Shown: one piece after another, positions 48,748-58,374 of the stretch
Position numbering within the stretch: the stretch's first letter is position 1
How the letters are laid out: the number at the start of each line of letters is the position of its first letter
DNA from: Neokomagataea tanensis
Lineage (GTDB): Bacteria; Pseudomonadota; Alphaproteobacteria; Acetobacterales; Acetobacteraceae
Reading direction: 5' to 3'
Assembly (NCBI RefSeq): GCF_006542335.1
Contig: NZ_CP032485.1
Coordinates: forward strand, 660,001 to 724,000
Length of the DNA stretch: 64,000 nucleotides
The notes under the pieces: generated by a model
Database searches by the model: none
What the model was told of the DNA's origin: nothing
The model's input: only the letters and a program-made list of their open reading frames with translations
Made by a program: the position numbers and the translations under genes

Positions 48748-49821
48748 TCACTTCACATAGACTGTCGGTGTCACGGAAAGGCCAAGAGCCAGAGGCATCT
48801 GGGGGTTCAAACCGTTATCGATAATGATTTTGACCGGAATACGCTGGACAGTCTTAACGAAGTTACCCGTCGCATTTTCTGGTGGGAACGTGCTGAAATT
48901 TTCGCCAGATCCGAGCTGAATAGAATCGATGTGCCCATGCAATTTAAGGTCCGGGTACGCATCAACGCTCATGTCCACTTTTTGACCATTCCGCATGCGC
49001 GTAATTTGGGTCTCTTTGAAATTAGCGACGACCCAAACCTCTGGTTGGACAATCGTAAACAGTTTTTGCCCTGTCTGGACAAAATTACCCTGCTCTATGC
49101 TGCGCTCAGCAATCCAGCCATCATGGGGCGCACGCACCTGTGTCCACTCCATGTTGAGCTCGGCTTGGCGCAACTGCGCACGTGCAGATTCTAAGGAAGC
49201 CTGCTCTTGCGTCACCCGGGCGGAAGCGTTGCTCAAATTCGCATCAACAGGCTCTGCTTGGGTCAACTGTCCTTCAGCTTGAAGCACTTTTGCGCGTGCC
49301 TCTTCCAAGGCAGCACGTGCAGTATCGATGTCCTGCTGGGATGTCGCTGCACGGGCTACTGAGCGTTGGCGGCGATAATCAGCTTCTGCTTTTACCAATT
49401 GAGCTTGAGCTGCAGCAAGACTGCCTTTGGCCGTTACGAGTTTGCCGGGAAAGTTCTTCTGGGCTACCGCAACTTGCAATCGGTAAGCATCAATATTGGC
49501 GTTGGCTTGCTCTACTGCGGCTTGTGCCTTTTTCAAAGCTGCTTCGTAATCGCGGTTATCAACCGTGAACAAAACATCTCCTTCATGAACAAACTGGTTA
49601 TCATTCACCAAAAGGCGTGTGACGTATCCATTAACGTGGGCCGCAACGGATATTTTGCGGCCTTCAGTATAAGCATCGTCTGTGCTGTATTGGTTGCGTG
49701 TCAGAAAAACGTAGATACCGATTCCGACTACAATCAACAGTACAATAAGAATGAGGATAGCCCTGCGGACAGGGTGAGACTTTTTTGGTGTCGAACCGGA
49801 GGGCTGATCGTCTTGCGCCAT
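48748..49821 (-). CDS. emrA: HlyD/EmrA-family membrane fusion protein
   Basis: 357 residues. One membrane helix at about 20-40, then a biotinyl-lipoyl half-motif (ISVAAHVNGYVTRLLVNDNQFV), a long coiled-coil hairpin (about 90-220, many Ala/Gln/Glu), the second lipoyl half (MEWTQVRAPHDGWIAERSIEQG) and a beta-barrel domain. It bridges EmrB in the inner membrane to the outer-membrane duct. It is the first gene of the emrA-emrB-duct operon. Confidence 0.94.
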   Translation of the reverse strand: MAQDDQPSGSTPKKSHPVRRAILILIVLLIVVGIGIYVFLTRNQYSTDDAYTEGRKISVAAHVNGYVTRLLVNDNQFVHEGDVLFTVDNRDYEAALKKAQAAVEQANANIDAYRLQVAVAQKNFPGKLVTAKGSLAAAQAQLVKAEADYRRQRSVARAATSQQDIDTARAALEEARAKVLQAEGQLTQAEPVDANLSNASARVTQEQASLESARAQLRQAELNMEWTQVRAPHDGWIAERSIEQGNFVQTGQKLFTIVQPEVWVVANFKETQITRMRNGQKVDMSVDAYPDLKLHGHIDSIQLGSGENFSTFPPENATGNFVKTVQRIPVKIIIDNGLNPQMPLALGLSVTPTVYVK

Positions 49822-49909
49822 AAGGTCTCTTTACACTCCAAAAGAAGTTTTAAAGCTTTGTTTAAAGGCCGCAACGGGTGAACAGCGACACCGCAGAATG
49901 ACCAAATTA

Positions 49910-49926
49910 TTGGGGCTTTTCTTGCA
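49910..49926 (+). promoter_or_regulatory. Sigma-54 (RpoN) promoter of the flagellin gene
   Basis: TTGGGGCTTTTCTTGCA has GG and GC exactly 10 bases apart, the -24/-12 hallmark, with TTGCA matching the -12 consensus. Start of transcription would be near 49938, leaving a leader of about 140 bases before the flagellin ATG. Caulobacter flagellins use RpoN in the same way. Confidence 0.7.
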
Positions 49927-50080
49927 TATCATGTCTGGGGCAGCAAGCAGTAAAAAACTACCGAGTTTCCACCCTTCCTTTTCTACCCATAAAGACAGGA
50001 AAAAAGATGGAATTCAGAATCTATTAATATCCATTTGCCTATCCTCCGTCAGGCCATCATGAAGCTACGGAGTTAGCACT

Positions 50081-51601
50081 ATGTCTATGTCAATCAATAC
50101 CAATACAGCTGCAATGGCAGCACTTCAGTCTCTTAATCAAACGTCAAACGAGCTCGACAAAACGCAAAACGCCGTATCGACGGGTAAGAAAGTAAATTCA
50201 GCGGCGGACAACCCTGCTGTGTACGCAATTTCCCAAGGCATGAATGCTCAGATTTCTGGTTTAAGTGGCGTTTCCACCGGACTGCAATTTGCAGGTCAGG
50301 TACTGAATACTGCAACGCAGGCGACATCTTCAATCACCAGCAATCTAACCACATTATCTAGCACCATTACCCAAGCAGCCAATAATGGTATGGATCAATC
50401 GAAACTAAACAGCGCGATCCAGAGCACGCTACAGTCCATCGACTCAGCAGCAACCACTGCCACATTCCAAGGCGTTAATTTATTATCCGGCTCGAAGGGT
50501 AATGGCGTTACTTACAACTCCATTTCTGCGGCACAAGATGTCAGCGGGAATCTCTTCACTCAAAGCGGATTCAATGCGACTTCAGCAGGGCTGGGTTTAG
50601 AGGGGCTGAGCTCGTCAATGAGTGGGGTTAGCGTTGGCAATATAGGGACACTGTCTGGCACAGGCACCAGTGCTACCGTCCTACAAGTACAGAACCAATC
50701 TGCGGCGAACAAAGCAGGTGTAGCCGGCAATCCGGCTGTTACGACATCATTTGTGCTGGACAGCAAGCCTGGCGATTCCTCTGGAGCTGGCGCTGCAGTA
50801 ACCGGACTAATTTCAGACTCACTTACTGCCAATAGTGGTTATTCCGTATCTATCAGCAGCAAGGGGCTTTCCATCAACGATGCCTCAGGAAAAAGCGCCA
50901 TTAGTTCGGCAACGGTTGGCTCAGATGGGACGACCACCTACAAACTCAAAAACGGCGACAGCATCCAAAGCCAAGCCGATGCGTCAGGCAACATGACGTA
51001 TAGCGTCGCTAAAGGTAGTGACGTTGATGCTAACGGCAACATTACGGCAATGAACAAAATCGTCGATGTCGATATTAGCAAAACTGATACATCGATCTCT
51101 ACCACCCAGCAAAACAACGCCAATCAATCTAAACTTGTGACCGCCATTAACAATGCTGGTTTTGGTGCACAAACGGACAACGATGGTTCCATTACACTGG
51201 CGGGCGGCAACCTTGATACGACAACAACAAATGTAAAAGTTGGCACTTATGCTAGCGGCCAAAATGGCGCTGCAGGCAGTGTGACAGCCTCGTCAACCGC
51301 CACCGCTACACAAACGAGTGGCACTGCTGTTGTTCAATTGGCGGTCGGGGCTGCGCTTAACAGTATTGAACGCATTTCTGCCAAGATGGGTGTTGCAACC
51401 AATTCTGTAACGCAATTGCAGTCTTCGACGTCATCTCTATCGGATTCTTTGACATCCGGCGTTGGCGCTCTGACGGATGCGGACATGGCTGCTGAAAGTG
51501 CCAAACTCACTTCACTGCAAACGAAACAGCAGCTCGCTATTCAGTCGCTTTCGATAGCAAATTCTCAATCTTCCCAAATCATGAGCCTCTTCCGCGGCTA
51601 A
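50081..51601 (+). CDS. Flagellin
   Basis: 506-residue filament protein. The N-terminal D0/D1 part has INTNTAAMAALQSLNQTSNELDKTQN and KVNSAADNPAVYAISQGM; the C-terminal part has DADMAAESAKLTSLQTKQQLAIQSLSIANS and ends SQIMSLFRG. The middle (about residues 150-400) is Ser/Thr/Gly/Asn-rich and variable, making it almost twice the size of small alphaproteobacterial flagellins. Starts at 50081 and 50087 are both possible; ACGGAG lies upstream. A sigma-54 promoter and a long leader precede it. Confidence 0.96.
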   Translation: MSMSINTNTAAMAALQSLNQTSNELDKTQNAVSTGKKVNSAADNPAVYAISQGMNAQISGLSGVSTGLQFAGQVLNTATQATSSITSNLTTLSSTITQAANNGMDQSKLNSAIQSTLQSIDSAATTATFQGVNLLSGSKGNGVTYNSISAAQDVSGNLFTQSGFNATSAGLGLEGLSSSMSGVSVGNIGTLSGTGTSATVLQVQNQSAANKAGVAGNPAVTTSFVLDSKPGDSSGAGAAVTGLISDSLTANSGYSVSISSKGLSINDASGKSAISSATVGSDGTTTYKLKNGDSIQSQADASGNMTYSVAKGSDVDANGNITAMNKIVDVDISKTDTSISTTQQNNANQSKLVTAINNAGFGAQTDNDGSITLAGGNLDTTTTNVKVGTYASGQNGAAGSVTASSTATATQTSGTAVVQLAVGAALNSIERISAKMGVATNSVTQLQSSTSSLSDSLTSGVGALTDADMAAESAKLTSLQTKQQLAIQSLSIANSQSSQIMSLFRG

Positions 51602-51608
51602 AACTTCT

Positions 51609-51637
51609 AGGTGCAAAGGTAAAACGCCTTTGCACCT
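51609..51637 (+). other. Perfect stem-loop between flagellin and flaF
   Basis: An 11-bp stem AGGTGCAAAGG/CCTTTGCACCT with a 7-base loop begins 8 bases past the flagellin stop. No T-run follows, so it may stabilise the flagellin mRNA or reduce read-through into flaF. Confidence 0.7.
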
Positions 51638-51677
51638 AATTGCCGTTTATGCCGTTTTAAATAAGGACACATGAAGA

Positions 51678-52103
51678 GTGAATTACGCGGCGTCACAATA
51701 TCAAAGCCAGTCTGGAGGCTATCTCTCGCACAGAGAGACGGAAATCATGGCGCTTCGGCATGTTAATGCGCAGCTCATAGCCGCCAAAACAACCGATGAG
51801 CGGCATCAAGCCCTGCATTATAATCAAAAACTTTGGGGAATTTTTTTACGCAGCCTACAAAGAACAGACTGCCCCCTTGGCGGTGTACTCAAACAAGATC
51901 TTTTGACGCTTAGTTCTTGGTCTCTCAAACACTCCAACGAAGCGTTAATGAGACCATTAAGTCTGCAACCACTTATCGACGTCAATAATGATATGATTTT
52001 AGGCTTATCTTCGGACAGCATCGCCGCGGCTGAGGCCCCCCTCAAAACACAAACGGCAAAACACCCTTCATCATCAACTCTTAGGCTCGCGCTTACAGGC
52101 TGA
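51678..52103 (+). CDS. flaF: Flagellar biosynthesis regulator FlaF
   Basis: 141 residues from GTG 51678. YQSQSGGYLSHRETEIMALRHVNAQL near the N-terminus and NQKLWGIFLRSL followed by SLKHSNEALM match the FlaF family of alphaproteobacteria, which promotes flagellin translation or export. An out-of-frame ATG at 51671 is not used. The C-terminal 30 residues are variable. Its usual partner flbT is not next to it: the next gene is a convergent peptidase. Confidence 0.87.
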   Translation: MNYAASQYQSQSGGYLSHRETEIMALRHVNAQLIAAKTTDERHQALHYNQKLWGIFLRSLQRTDCPLGGVLKQDLLTLSSWSLKHSNEALMRPLSLQPLIDVNNDMILGLSSDSIAAAEAPLKTQTAKHPSSSTLRLALTG

Positions 52104-52122
52104 TGACGAAGGGAACGATTTT

Positions 52123-54141
52123 TTAGGGAGCTGTAATTTTTAAGGTGTTATCGCTGCGATCGACGTCCGGTATGAGTTGGTCGGGGTCTAACGATGCCGA
52201 AATAACGGGTTTGCCGACATGGACCGTTAAGGTTACATCGCTACTTTGCCGCCAGAATTCCGTCGGGAGAGTACGGTCCACCACACTCCCATCAGCGCAT
52301 TTGAGTTGTAAATGCACCGGCATCGGTAAGGTCCCATAATTTAAAACTCTAACATTTACGTCCCCGCCTTTGTCCATTTGCACGGACTTAACAGCATAAT
52401 CTGGCGCGGCATTCGTGAAATACCACCCACGCCAGAACCAGCCCAAGTCCTCTCCACCTTCGCTCTCCATAGCCCGGAAAAAATCTGACGGTGAAGGATG
52501 ACGGAAGGCCCACGCTGCAATGTAGCGTTTAAATGCCCGGTCAAAACGATCAGGACCCAGAATTTGTTCTCTCAGCAATTTCAGGCCGTAGGCGCCCTTA
52601 AAATACGTAACGGAATGCCGGTATTTTTCTGAAATTTCGTCTGCTGCCGTCATCAGAGACGGGGCAGCCGCATCTGTCAGAACGGGGACAATATCCAACG
52701 CCGGTTTTCCGGTTTGCGGTGAGAACTCGGGGTCTTGCTTCGGTGCAAACTCTCCCTTGTTAAAATGATCCGACGCGTAAGCGTCTATGAACGTATTAAA
52801 ACCCTCGTCCATGAAAGCATTACGACGCTCGTCAGAGCCAACGATCATAGGAAACCAGTCATGCCCAATCTCGTGCGTTGTAATCCAAAATAGCTGTGGG
52901 TCACGTTCATGCATTCCGTCAAAAACAATGCCGGGATATTCCATTCCGGCACCATAACCACCAACATTAATCGCATTTGGCCAAGGGTAGGCAAACCATT
53001 GTGCTGAAAAATACTCGATTGCGTGTTTGACGTAATCCGAAGAACGGTCCCACCCATTGGGCGATACGCCTTCACGCGGATACACGGACATTGCCAACCG
53101 TGGTGCTGCAGGGTGCCCTGGCCACGGAGAAACAGCTGGCAAATCAATGTGCTCAGCATCCCATAAAAATGCAGGTGATGCTGCAAAAGAGACATCGCGG
53201 GTGTTTTGCATCGCAAAATGCCACGTTGCTTCGCCTGATGTTTTTAGATGGCTTCGTGGATTTTCAACATCCTCTAGACCTCTGATCTGGACTCTTTTCT
53301 CGGAATGCCCAGCCTCTGCCAAGCGGCGCTTCTCTGTCTCGGTTAAAACGTCATTAGGGTTCAACAGTGCCCCCGAACCCACGACTGTGAAGTTCCACGG
53401 TACTGTAATGGAGTAGTCAAAATTGCCGTACTCAAGAAAGAACTCTTGCTCAAGGTAAGGAAGTGTATTCCAGCCGCGTCTATCATCGTAAACGCTGAGG
53501 CGTGGATACCACTGAGCCATTTCAAAAACGTCACCGTCCTGTGCTTTAGAAAAAGCTGTGCGGCCGCCCCAAACTCCGGGAACTGTATAATGCCACTTGA
53601 TGTGCAGTTTTAAGTGTTGGTGAGGTTGCAGCGGCTTCTGTAATTTGATTTGCACACGCGTGTCTGAGACGAGGTAGGATAAAGCGTGCTCATTCCCTTC
53701 AGTCTGATCCGCGACGGTTTCTAAGACCGTCCCTTCCGTCGTTTCTTCTTCGGCAACTCCCGCAGCGTTCGATCGGGAGTCCTTCCGATAATGATTTTGC
53801 TCTAACTGCATCCACACAACATCAAGTGTATCAGGGCTATTGTTTGTATAAACAATATATTCGGTACCCTCTAAAGCGTGCTTTGGCGCGTCCAAACGGG
53901 CATTGATGGTATAATCAACTTTATTTTGCCAATATCCGGGCCCAGGAACGCCACTGCCTGAACGATATACGTTTGGTAAATCCGGCAAAGCAAACGGGGC
54001 AAACACCGCCTTTGGGTCCGATAGTGTTTTGCCCTGCGCTACCGAATTATTTGCAACAACTACGGTGCTTAGAACAGTACAGCCCATTACAAGAAAAGCT
54101 TTTTTAGAAAGCTTAGCAAACCGTAAACCGTTATTTTTCAT
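52123..54141 (-). CDS. Secreted M1-family metallopeptidase
   Basis: 672 residues. A signal peptide (about 1-34) is followed by an N-terminal beta-sandwich domain and the gluzincin domain with HEIGHDW near residue 428 and the third zinc ligand in AFMDEGFN, 18 residues on. GAGMEYPGIVF near 405 is the exopeptidase-like GxMEN-type region, changed here to GMEYPG. It likely trims peptides in the periplasm or outside. Convergent with flaF (20-base gap). The 284 bases before it hold AT-rich promoter DNA and no gene. Confidence 0.9.
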   Translation of the reverse strand: MKNNGLRFAKLSKKAFLVMGCTVLSTVVVANNSVAQGKTLSDPKAVFAPFALPDLPNVYRSGSGVPGPGYWQNKVDYTINARLDAPKHALEGTEYIVYTNNSPDTLDVVWMQLEQNHYRKDSRSNAAGVAEEETTEGTVLETVADQTEGNEHALSYLVSDTRVQIKLQKPLQPHQHLKLHIKWHYTVPGVWGGRTAFSKAQDGDVFEMAQWYPRLSVYDDRRGWNTLPYLEQEFFLEYGNFDYSITVPWNFTVVGSGALLNPNDVLTETEKRRLAEAGHSEKRVQIRGLEDVENPRSHLKTSGEATWHFAMQNTRDVSFAASPAFLWDAEHIDLPAVSPWPGHPAAPRLAMSVYPREGVSPNGWDRSSDYVKHAIEYFSAQWFAYPWPNAINVGGYGAGMEYPGIVFDGMHERDPQLFWITTHEIGHDWFPMIVGSDERRNAFMDEGFNTFIDAYASDHFNKGEFAPKQDPEFSPQTGKPALDIVPVLTDAAAPSLMTAADEISEKYRHSVTYFKGAYGLKLLREQILGPDRFDRAFKRYIAAWAFRHPSPSDFFRAMESEGGEDLGWFWRGWYFTNAAPDYAVKSVQMDKGGDVNVRVLNYGTLPMPVHLQLKCADGSVVDRTLPTEFWRQSSDVTLTVHVGKPVISASLDPDQLIPDVDRSDNTLKITAP

Positions 54142-54425
54142 ACTCTATCAAAATCTTTTCGTTGCACGTTAGAAAAATAATACCCTTATGCAGGGCGTAC
54201 TTACGAAAGATTTATCACGTTTTAAGGGTAGCGTATATTGTTTCGGTTTATTTATAATATCCAAACCTTGGATAGCCACAACTCGACAATAAGTGGGACC
54301 AATCTTTTGCACAAAAATCAGAAAAAGCGCTTAATGATAGGAGAAAGGAGCGTGTTTTTGAGAGAGAGCTTCGCAAAGATTTTAGTCTGCTCATGAAACT
54401 CTTTCAAACGCTCCCAAATGCCCGG

Positions 54426-55337
54426 TTACCCGACGTCTGAACCGCGAATAATCTTTTGCGTCACCTTTGCTGCCTGTAAGGTATTGTGCAGCAGACAAGC
54501 TATCGTCATTGGCCCGACGCCACCGGGAACCGGGGTAATGTGCCCCGCTACCTTAACCGCTTCATCAAACGCTACATCACCGACTAGTCGTGTGCGGCCC
54601 TCAGGGGTTGGAACACGGGTAATGCCGACATCGATAACCGTTGCACCAGGTTTGATCCAGTCGCCACGCACTAATCCATGCTTACCAGTTGCTACAACGA
54701 GAAGGTCACCTTCTCTAGCAAGCCCCCGGACGTCTTTTGTGTGGATATGCCCTACTGAAACTGTGCAGTTCTCTTTAAGCAGAAGCTGCGCCATAGGCTT
54801 GCCTACCAAATTTGACGCTCCAATCACAACGGCGTGCTTACCGGTAAGGTCCTGATGGACAGATTTTAATAGCATCAGGCAGCCCAAAGGCGTGCAAGGC
54901 ACAATACCCTCGGTACCCAACGCCAGACGGCCTGCGTTTACTTCTCCCAATCCGTCAACATCTTTATGTGGAGCAATAGCGTTTGTAACCACCACCGGAT
55001 CGATCTGACGCGGCAAAGGAAGCTGCACAAGTATTCCGTGAATACGCGGGTTCGCGTTCAATTGCTCAATCAAGTCAAGCAACTCATCTTGCGTCGTGCT
55101 CTCCGGAAGCATGTGCATAAACGACCGCATCCCTGCACGGTGCGTTTGAATTGCTTTATTCTTAACATACACTTCAGAAGCAGGATCGTTACCGACCAAC
55201 ACCACCGCCAGTCCCGGCAGCGGATTCCCCTGTCCAATAAACGAGGTAACTTCTTGGCCGATTTGTTCTGTCAAAGCCCGCGCAATGGCTTTACCGTCAA
55301 TAAGCTGACCGACCTGCTCACGAGAGTGAATGCTCAT
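54426..55337 (-). CDS. folD: Bifunctional methylene-THF dehydrogenase / methenyl-THF cyclohydrolase
   Basis: 303 residues. The catalytic Lys is in [14 protein letters not shown] near residue 58; [12 protein letters not shown] near 100 and the NADP loop [17 protein letters not shown] near 170 are typical, as is [17 protein letters not shown] near the C-terminus. It interconverts one-carbon tetrahydrofolate forms. A C-terminal 15-residue tail is present. Divergent from the threonine aldolase gene, another source of one-carbon units through glycine. Confidence 0.97.
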   Translation of the reverse strand: MSIHSREQVGQLIDGKAIARALTEQIGQEVTSFIGQGNPLPGLAVVLVGNDPASEVYVKNKAIQTHRAGMRSFMHMLPESTTQDELLDLIEQLNANPRIHGILVQLPLPRQIDPVVVTNAIAPHKDVDGLGEVNAGRLALGTEGIVPCTPLGCLMLLKSVHQDLTGKHAVVIGASNLVGKPMAQLLLKENCTVSVGHIHTKDVRGLAREGDLLVVATGKHGLVRGDWIKPGATVIDVGITRVPTPEGRTRLVGDVAFDEAVKVAGHITPVPGGVGPMTIACLLHNTLQAAKVTQKIIRGSDVG

Positions 55338-55423
55338 ATGGGGGCTCCGGATGACAAAAAGACTAAGGACAGGTACGATAAAACCTCGACCACACTTACG
55401 GTCGCGATTTCAAGGATGTTTCC

Positions 55424-56488
55424 GTGCCTGAGGACATACGCAAGAACTTCTCCAGTGACAATGTTGTTCGGGTTTGCCCCGAAGTTATGCAAGCACTTAT
55501 GGAAGCCAATGATGGCAGTGCGTCCGCCTACGGCAACGATGCATACACGAGTGCACTAGACGCTCGCTTTGGCGAAGTCTTTGAAAGCGAAGTGGCTGTT
55601 TTTCCTATTGTTACCGGGACAGCTAGTAACAGTCTCGCCCTTTCCGCCTTGGTTTCTCCTTTTGGATCTGTTGTGTGTGATGAAAGCGCTCATATTCAAA
55701 ATGACGAAGGGGGAGCACCCGAATTTTTCATGCATGGAGCTAAGATCGTTACCATACCATCTGGTAATGGCCTTATGCAGCCCAGTGCACTTTCACACAC
55801 CATAAACGAGAAAAAAGCCGCTGGCCTGTTAGCACCACCCATTCAAGCATTATCGCTCACGCAGGCGAGTGAATGGGGCCTAGTCTACCAAACGGATCAC
55901 CTAACCTCCCTAAGCAAAGTTGCTCACGCGGAAAAGTTGACTGTCCATCTTGATGGCGCACGGCTTGGTAACGCCATTGCATCACTGGGTTGCACGCCTG
56001 CGGAAACAACCTGGAAAGCTGGTGTAGACGTTCTGACTTTTGGCGGCACCAAGAACGGCGCCATGGCAGCCGAAGCCGTAGTCTTCTTTCTAAATGATCG
56101 TACGCGGCCATTTGTTGAGAATTTTAAGCGCCGGATAAAACGCAGCGGGCATTTGTGGTCCAAACACCGTTTTTTAAGCGCGCAATTGCTTGCGCTATTG
56201 AAAAACAACCTCTGGCTCCGCAACGCCCAACACGCAAATATTATGGCTCAGCGCTTGAGCACTGGCCTCCAAGCGCTGCCCAACGCTACCCTGCCATACG
56301 CAACCCAAAGCAATGAGATCTTCATTGCGTTGCCTGAACACCTCGTTCAAAAGCTGGAAAAAGGGGGCTTCGGCTTCTACCGCTGGCCAACACCAGCCGG
56401 TGTAGACGGGACCATGATCAGACTCGTAACGAGTTTCGATACTCGTGAGAAAGATGTAGACGCACTGCTGGACTACATCGCCACATGA
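55424..56488 (+). CDS. ltaE: Low-specificity L-threonine aldolase
   Basis: PLP fold-type I enzyme that splits threonine into glycine and acetaldehyde. 354 residues from GTG 55424. NFSSDNVVRVCPEVMQAL near the N-terminus, AYGNDAYT near 35, HLDGARLGNAI near 174 and the PLP Lys in LTFGGTKNGAMAAEA near 205 are present. Divergent from folD, with which it shares one-carbon/glycine metabolism. Confidence 0.93.
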   Translation: MPEDIRKNFSSDNVVRVCPEVMQALMEANDGSASAYGNDAYTSALDARFGEVFESEVAVFPIVTGTASNSLALSALVSPFGSVVCDESAHIQNDEGGAPEFFMHGAKIVTIPSGNGLMQPSALSHTINEKKAAGLLAPPIQALSLTQASEWGLVYQTDHLTSLSKVAHAEKLTVHLDGARLGNAIASLGCTPAETTWKAGVDVLTFGGTKNGAMAAEAVVFFLNDRTRPFVENFKRRIKRSGHLWSKHRFLSAQLLALLKNNLWLRNAQHANIMAQRLSTGLQALPNATLPYATQSNEIFIALPEHLVQKLEKGGFGFYRWPTPAGVDGTMIRLVTSFDTREKDVDALLDYIAT

Positions 56489-56493
56489 GTAAT

Positions 56494-56520
56494 GACGGAG
56501 GCTTGAAAAAAGCCTCCGTC
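56494..56520. terminator. Stem-loop between converging ltaE and pgm
   Basis: An 11-bp perfect stem GACGGAGGCTT/AAGCCTCCGTC with a 5-base loop, in the 48-base gap between convergent genes. It has no T-run but is well placed to end both transcripts. Confidence 0.65.
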
Positions 56521-56536
56521 ACACACCAATTGTTTG

Positions 56537-58183
56537 TTAGCCAGCGAAAATTTCAGCGATTGCCTGTTGAGCTTCGCTTTGAATCGTCGAAAGATGATCC
56601 AAACTTTTAAAGCTTTCCGCATAAATTTTGTAGACGTTTTCTGTCCCTGATGGACGCGCTGCAAACCAACCGTTCTTTGTCACCACTTTGAGTCCGCCTA
56701 TAGAGGCACCATTGCCCGGAGCTTGGGTAAGCTTTGCCGTAACGGGGTCTCCTGCGAGCACATCAAGCGGAAACTGGTCAGGTGACAATTTAGCCAATTT
56801 TGCTTTTTGATCGGGGTCTGCTGGTGCGTCGATGCGGGCATAATAAGGTGTGCCCAAACGCGATGTTAGTTCGTGATAATGAGCACTCGGATTTTTACCC
56901 GTACGGGCTGTAATTTCTGCTGCGAGCAAGTCCAAGACAATACCATCTTTATCGGTGGTCCAAACTGTACCATCCCGCTTCAAAAAGGTTGCGCCTGCAC
57001 TTTCTTCGCCACCAAAGCCCAATGAACCATCCATTAAGCCAGGAACAAACCATTTCAAACCAACGGGCACTTCAACCAAAGTACGCCCCATCTCTTCAAC
57101 TACTCTGTCAATCAAACCGCTGCTGACCAGCGTTTTGCCAACACCTAAATCAGCTTTCCATTCAGGTCGGTTACGATAGAGGTACGACACGGCAACAGCG
57201 AGATAATGATTAGGATTCATCAAACCGTCAGGCGCAGCAACGATGCCATGCCTGTCTGCATCTGTATCGTTAGCAAAAGCAACATCGAAGCGGTCTTTTA
57301 ACTCTATCAGGCGCGCCATAGCATAAGGGGAAGAACAATCCATGCGGATCTTTCCATCCCAATCTGCTGTCATAAAACTAAAGGTGGCATCTACTTGGTC
57401 ACTAACAATTTCTGCATTTAAACCGTACTGCTCCACTATGCGTGGCCAGTAACGGACCGCAGCCCCCCCAAGTGGATCAATGCCAATTTTTATATTTGCA
57501 TCACGGATAACATCCATATCAATTACAGCGGCTAAATCATCAACATAAGGGGTAATGAAGTCATACCCTTTTACGCATGACTCTCGGCGCGCATTCTCAT
57601 AAGAAATACGCGTAACCCCTTCCAGTTCTTCCGCTAAAAATTGATTTGCCATGTCTTGGATGATCCGCGTAACCGCAGTATCCGCAGGCCCGCCATGTGG
57701 TGGGTTATACTTAAATCCACCATCTTCCGGAGGATTATGCGAAGGAGTAACAACAACCCCATCCGCAAAGCCGGAAGTACGGTCTTTATTATATGTTAAA
57801 ATTGCGTGGGAAATAACAGGTGTCGGTGTGTAACCACCCTCAAAATCAATGCGCAGATCTAGGCCATGCGCAGCAAACACCTCTACCGCGCTTCGTTGCG
57901 CAGGCTCTGATAAGGCATGAGTATCAATCCCCAAAAATAAGGGACCATCAATGCCTTCATTTTTTCTATAACGGCAAATAGCTTCGCAAATAGCTAAAAT
58001 ATGGTTTTCGTTAAAGCTTCCATTTAAGGACGTCCCACGGTGGCCGGACGTCCCAAATGATACACGCTGCGTAGAAACAGAGGCATCGGGCTTAATGCTA
58101 TAATACGCCTCTACGAGAGCTGGGATATTCGTTAAATGGGAAGCATCAAGCGGCTTGCCCGCCAGTGAACTAATAGAAGCCAT
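56537..58183 (-). CDS. pgm: Phosphoglucomutase (alpha-D-glucose-specific)
   Basis: Interconverts glucose-1- and glucose-6-phosphate. 548 residues from ATG 58183 (MASISSLAG), with AAGGA about 10 bases before it. The phosphoserine loop is VVTPSHNPPEDGGFKYNPPHGG near residue 137, the metal loop NDTDADRHG near 300, and GFGGEESAG near 370; the phosphate-binding ARPSGTENVYK is near 512. A transcription terminator sits only 28 bases upstream of the start, which is unusual. Confidence 0.97.
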   Translation of the reverse strand: MASISSLAGKPLDASHLTNIPALVEAYYSIKPDASVSTQRVSFGTSGHRGTSLNGSFNENHILAICEAICRYRKNEGIDGPLFLGIDTHALSEPAQRSAVEVFAAHGLDLRIDFEGGYTPTPVISHAILTYNKDRTSGFADGVVVTPSHNPPEDGGFKYNPPHGGPADTAVTRIIQDMANQFLAEELEGVTRISYENARRESCVKGYDFITPYVDDLAAVIDMDVIRDANIKIGIDPLGGAAVRYWPRIVEQYGLNAEIVSDQVDATFSFMTADWDGKIRMDCSSPYAMARLIELKDRFDVAFANDTDADRHGIVAAPDGLMNPNHYLAVAVSYLYRNRPEWKADLGVGKTLVSSGLIDRVVEEMGRTLVEVPVGLKWFVPGLMDGSLGFGGEESAGATFLKRDGTVWTTDKDGIVLDLLAAEITARTGKNPSAHYHELTSRLGTPYYARIDAPADPDQKAKLAKLSPDQFPLDVLAGDPVTAKLTQAPGNGASIGGLKVVTKNGWFAARPSGTENVYKIYAESFKSLDHLSTIQSEAQQAIAEIFAG

Positions 58184-58210
58184 GATTCGGGACGTCCTTG
58201 CCAAATCCGC

Positions 58211-58238
58211 AAAAAAAGGGATACCTACCCAGTATCCC
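58211..58238 (-). terminator. Intrinsic terminator between the phage cluster and pgm
   Basis: On the minus strand a 7-bp GGGATAC/GTATCCC stem with a 7-base loop is followed by seven T. It can end the phage tail operon, but it is so near pgm that a pgm transcript starting upstream would have to read through it. Confidence 0.85.
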
Positions 58239-58374
58239 TACAGCGCAAGAATGGCGCGATCGTGGCAGGCTGTCCAGCTATGCCCACTATAATTTACTTT
58301 CATAGCAGGCATATTTCAAAAAACGTTATTAATTAATGCTTCGCTTCAAATAATATTCAACGATTATTCATTGA

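Noticed and set aside
50560..51262. Antisense open frames across the flagellin middle region
   Set aside because: They arise from the repetitive Ser/Thr/Gly codons of flagellin.
54340..54420. Long-range pairing GGAGCGT...ACGCTCC upstream of folD's 3' end
   Set aside because: Arms are only 7 bases and more than 50 apart, with no T-run, so it is not a convincing terminator.
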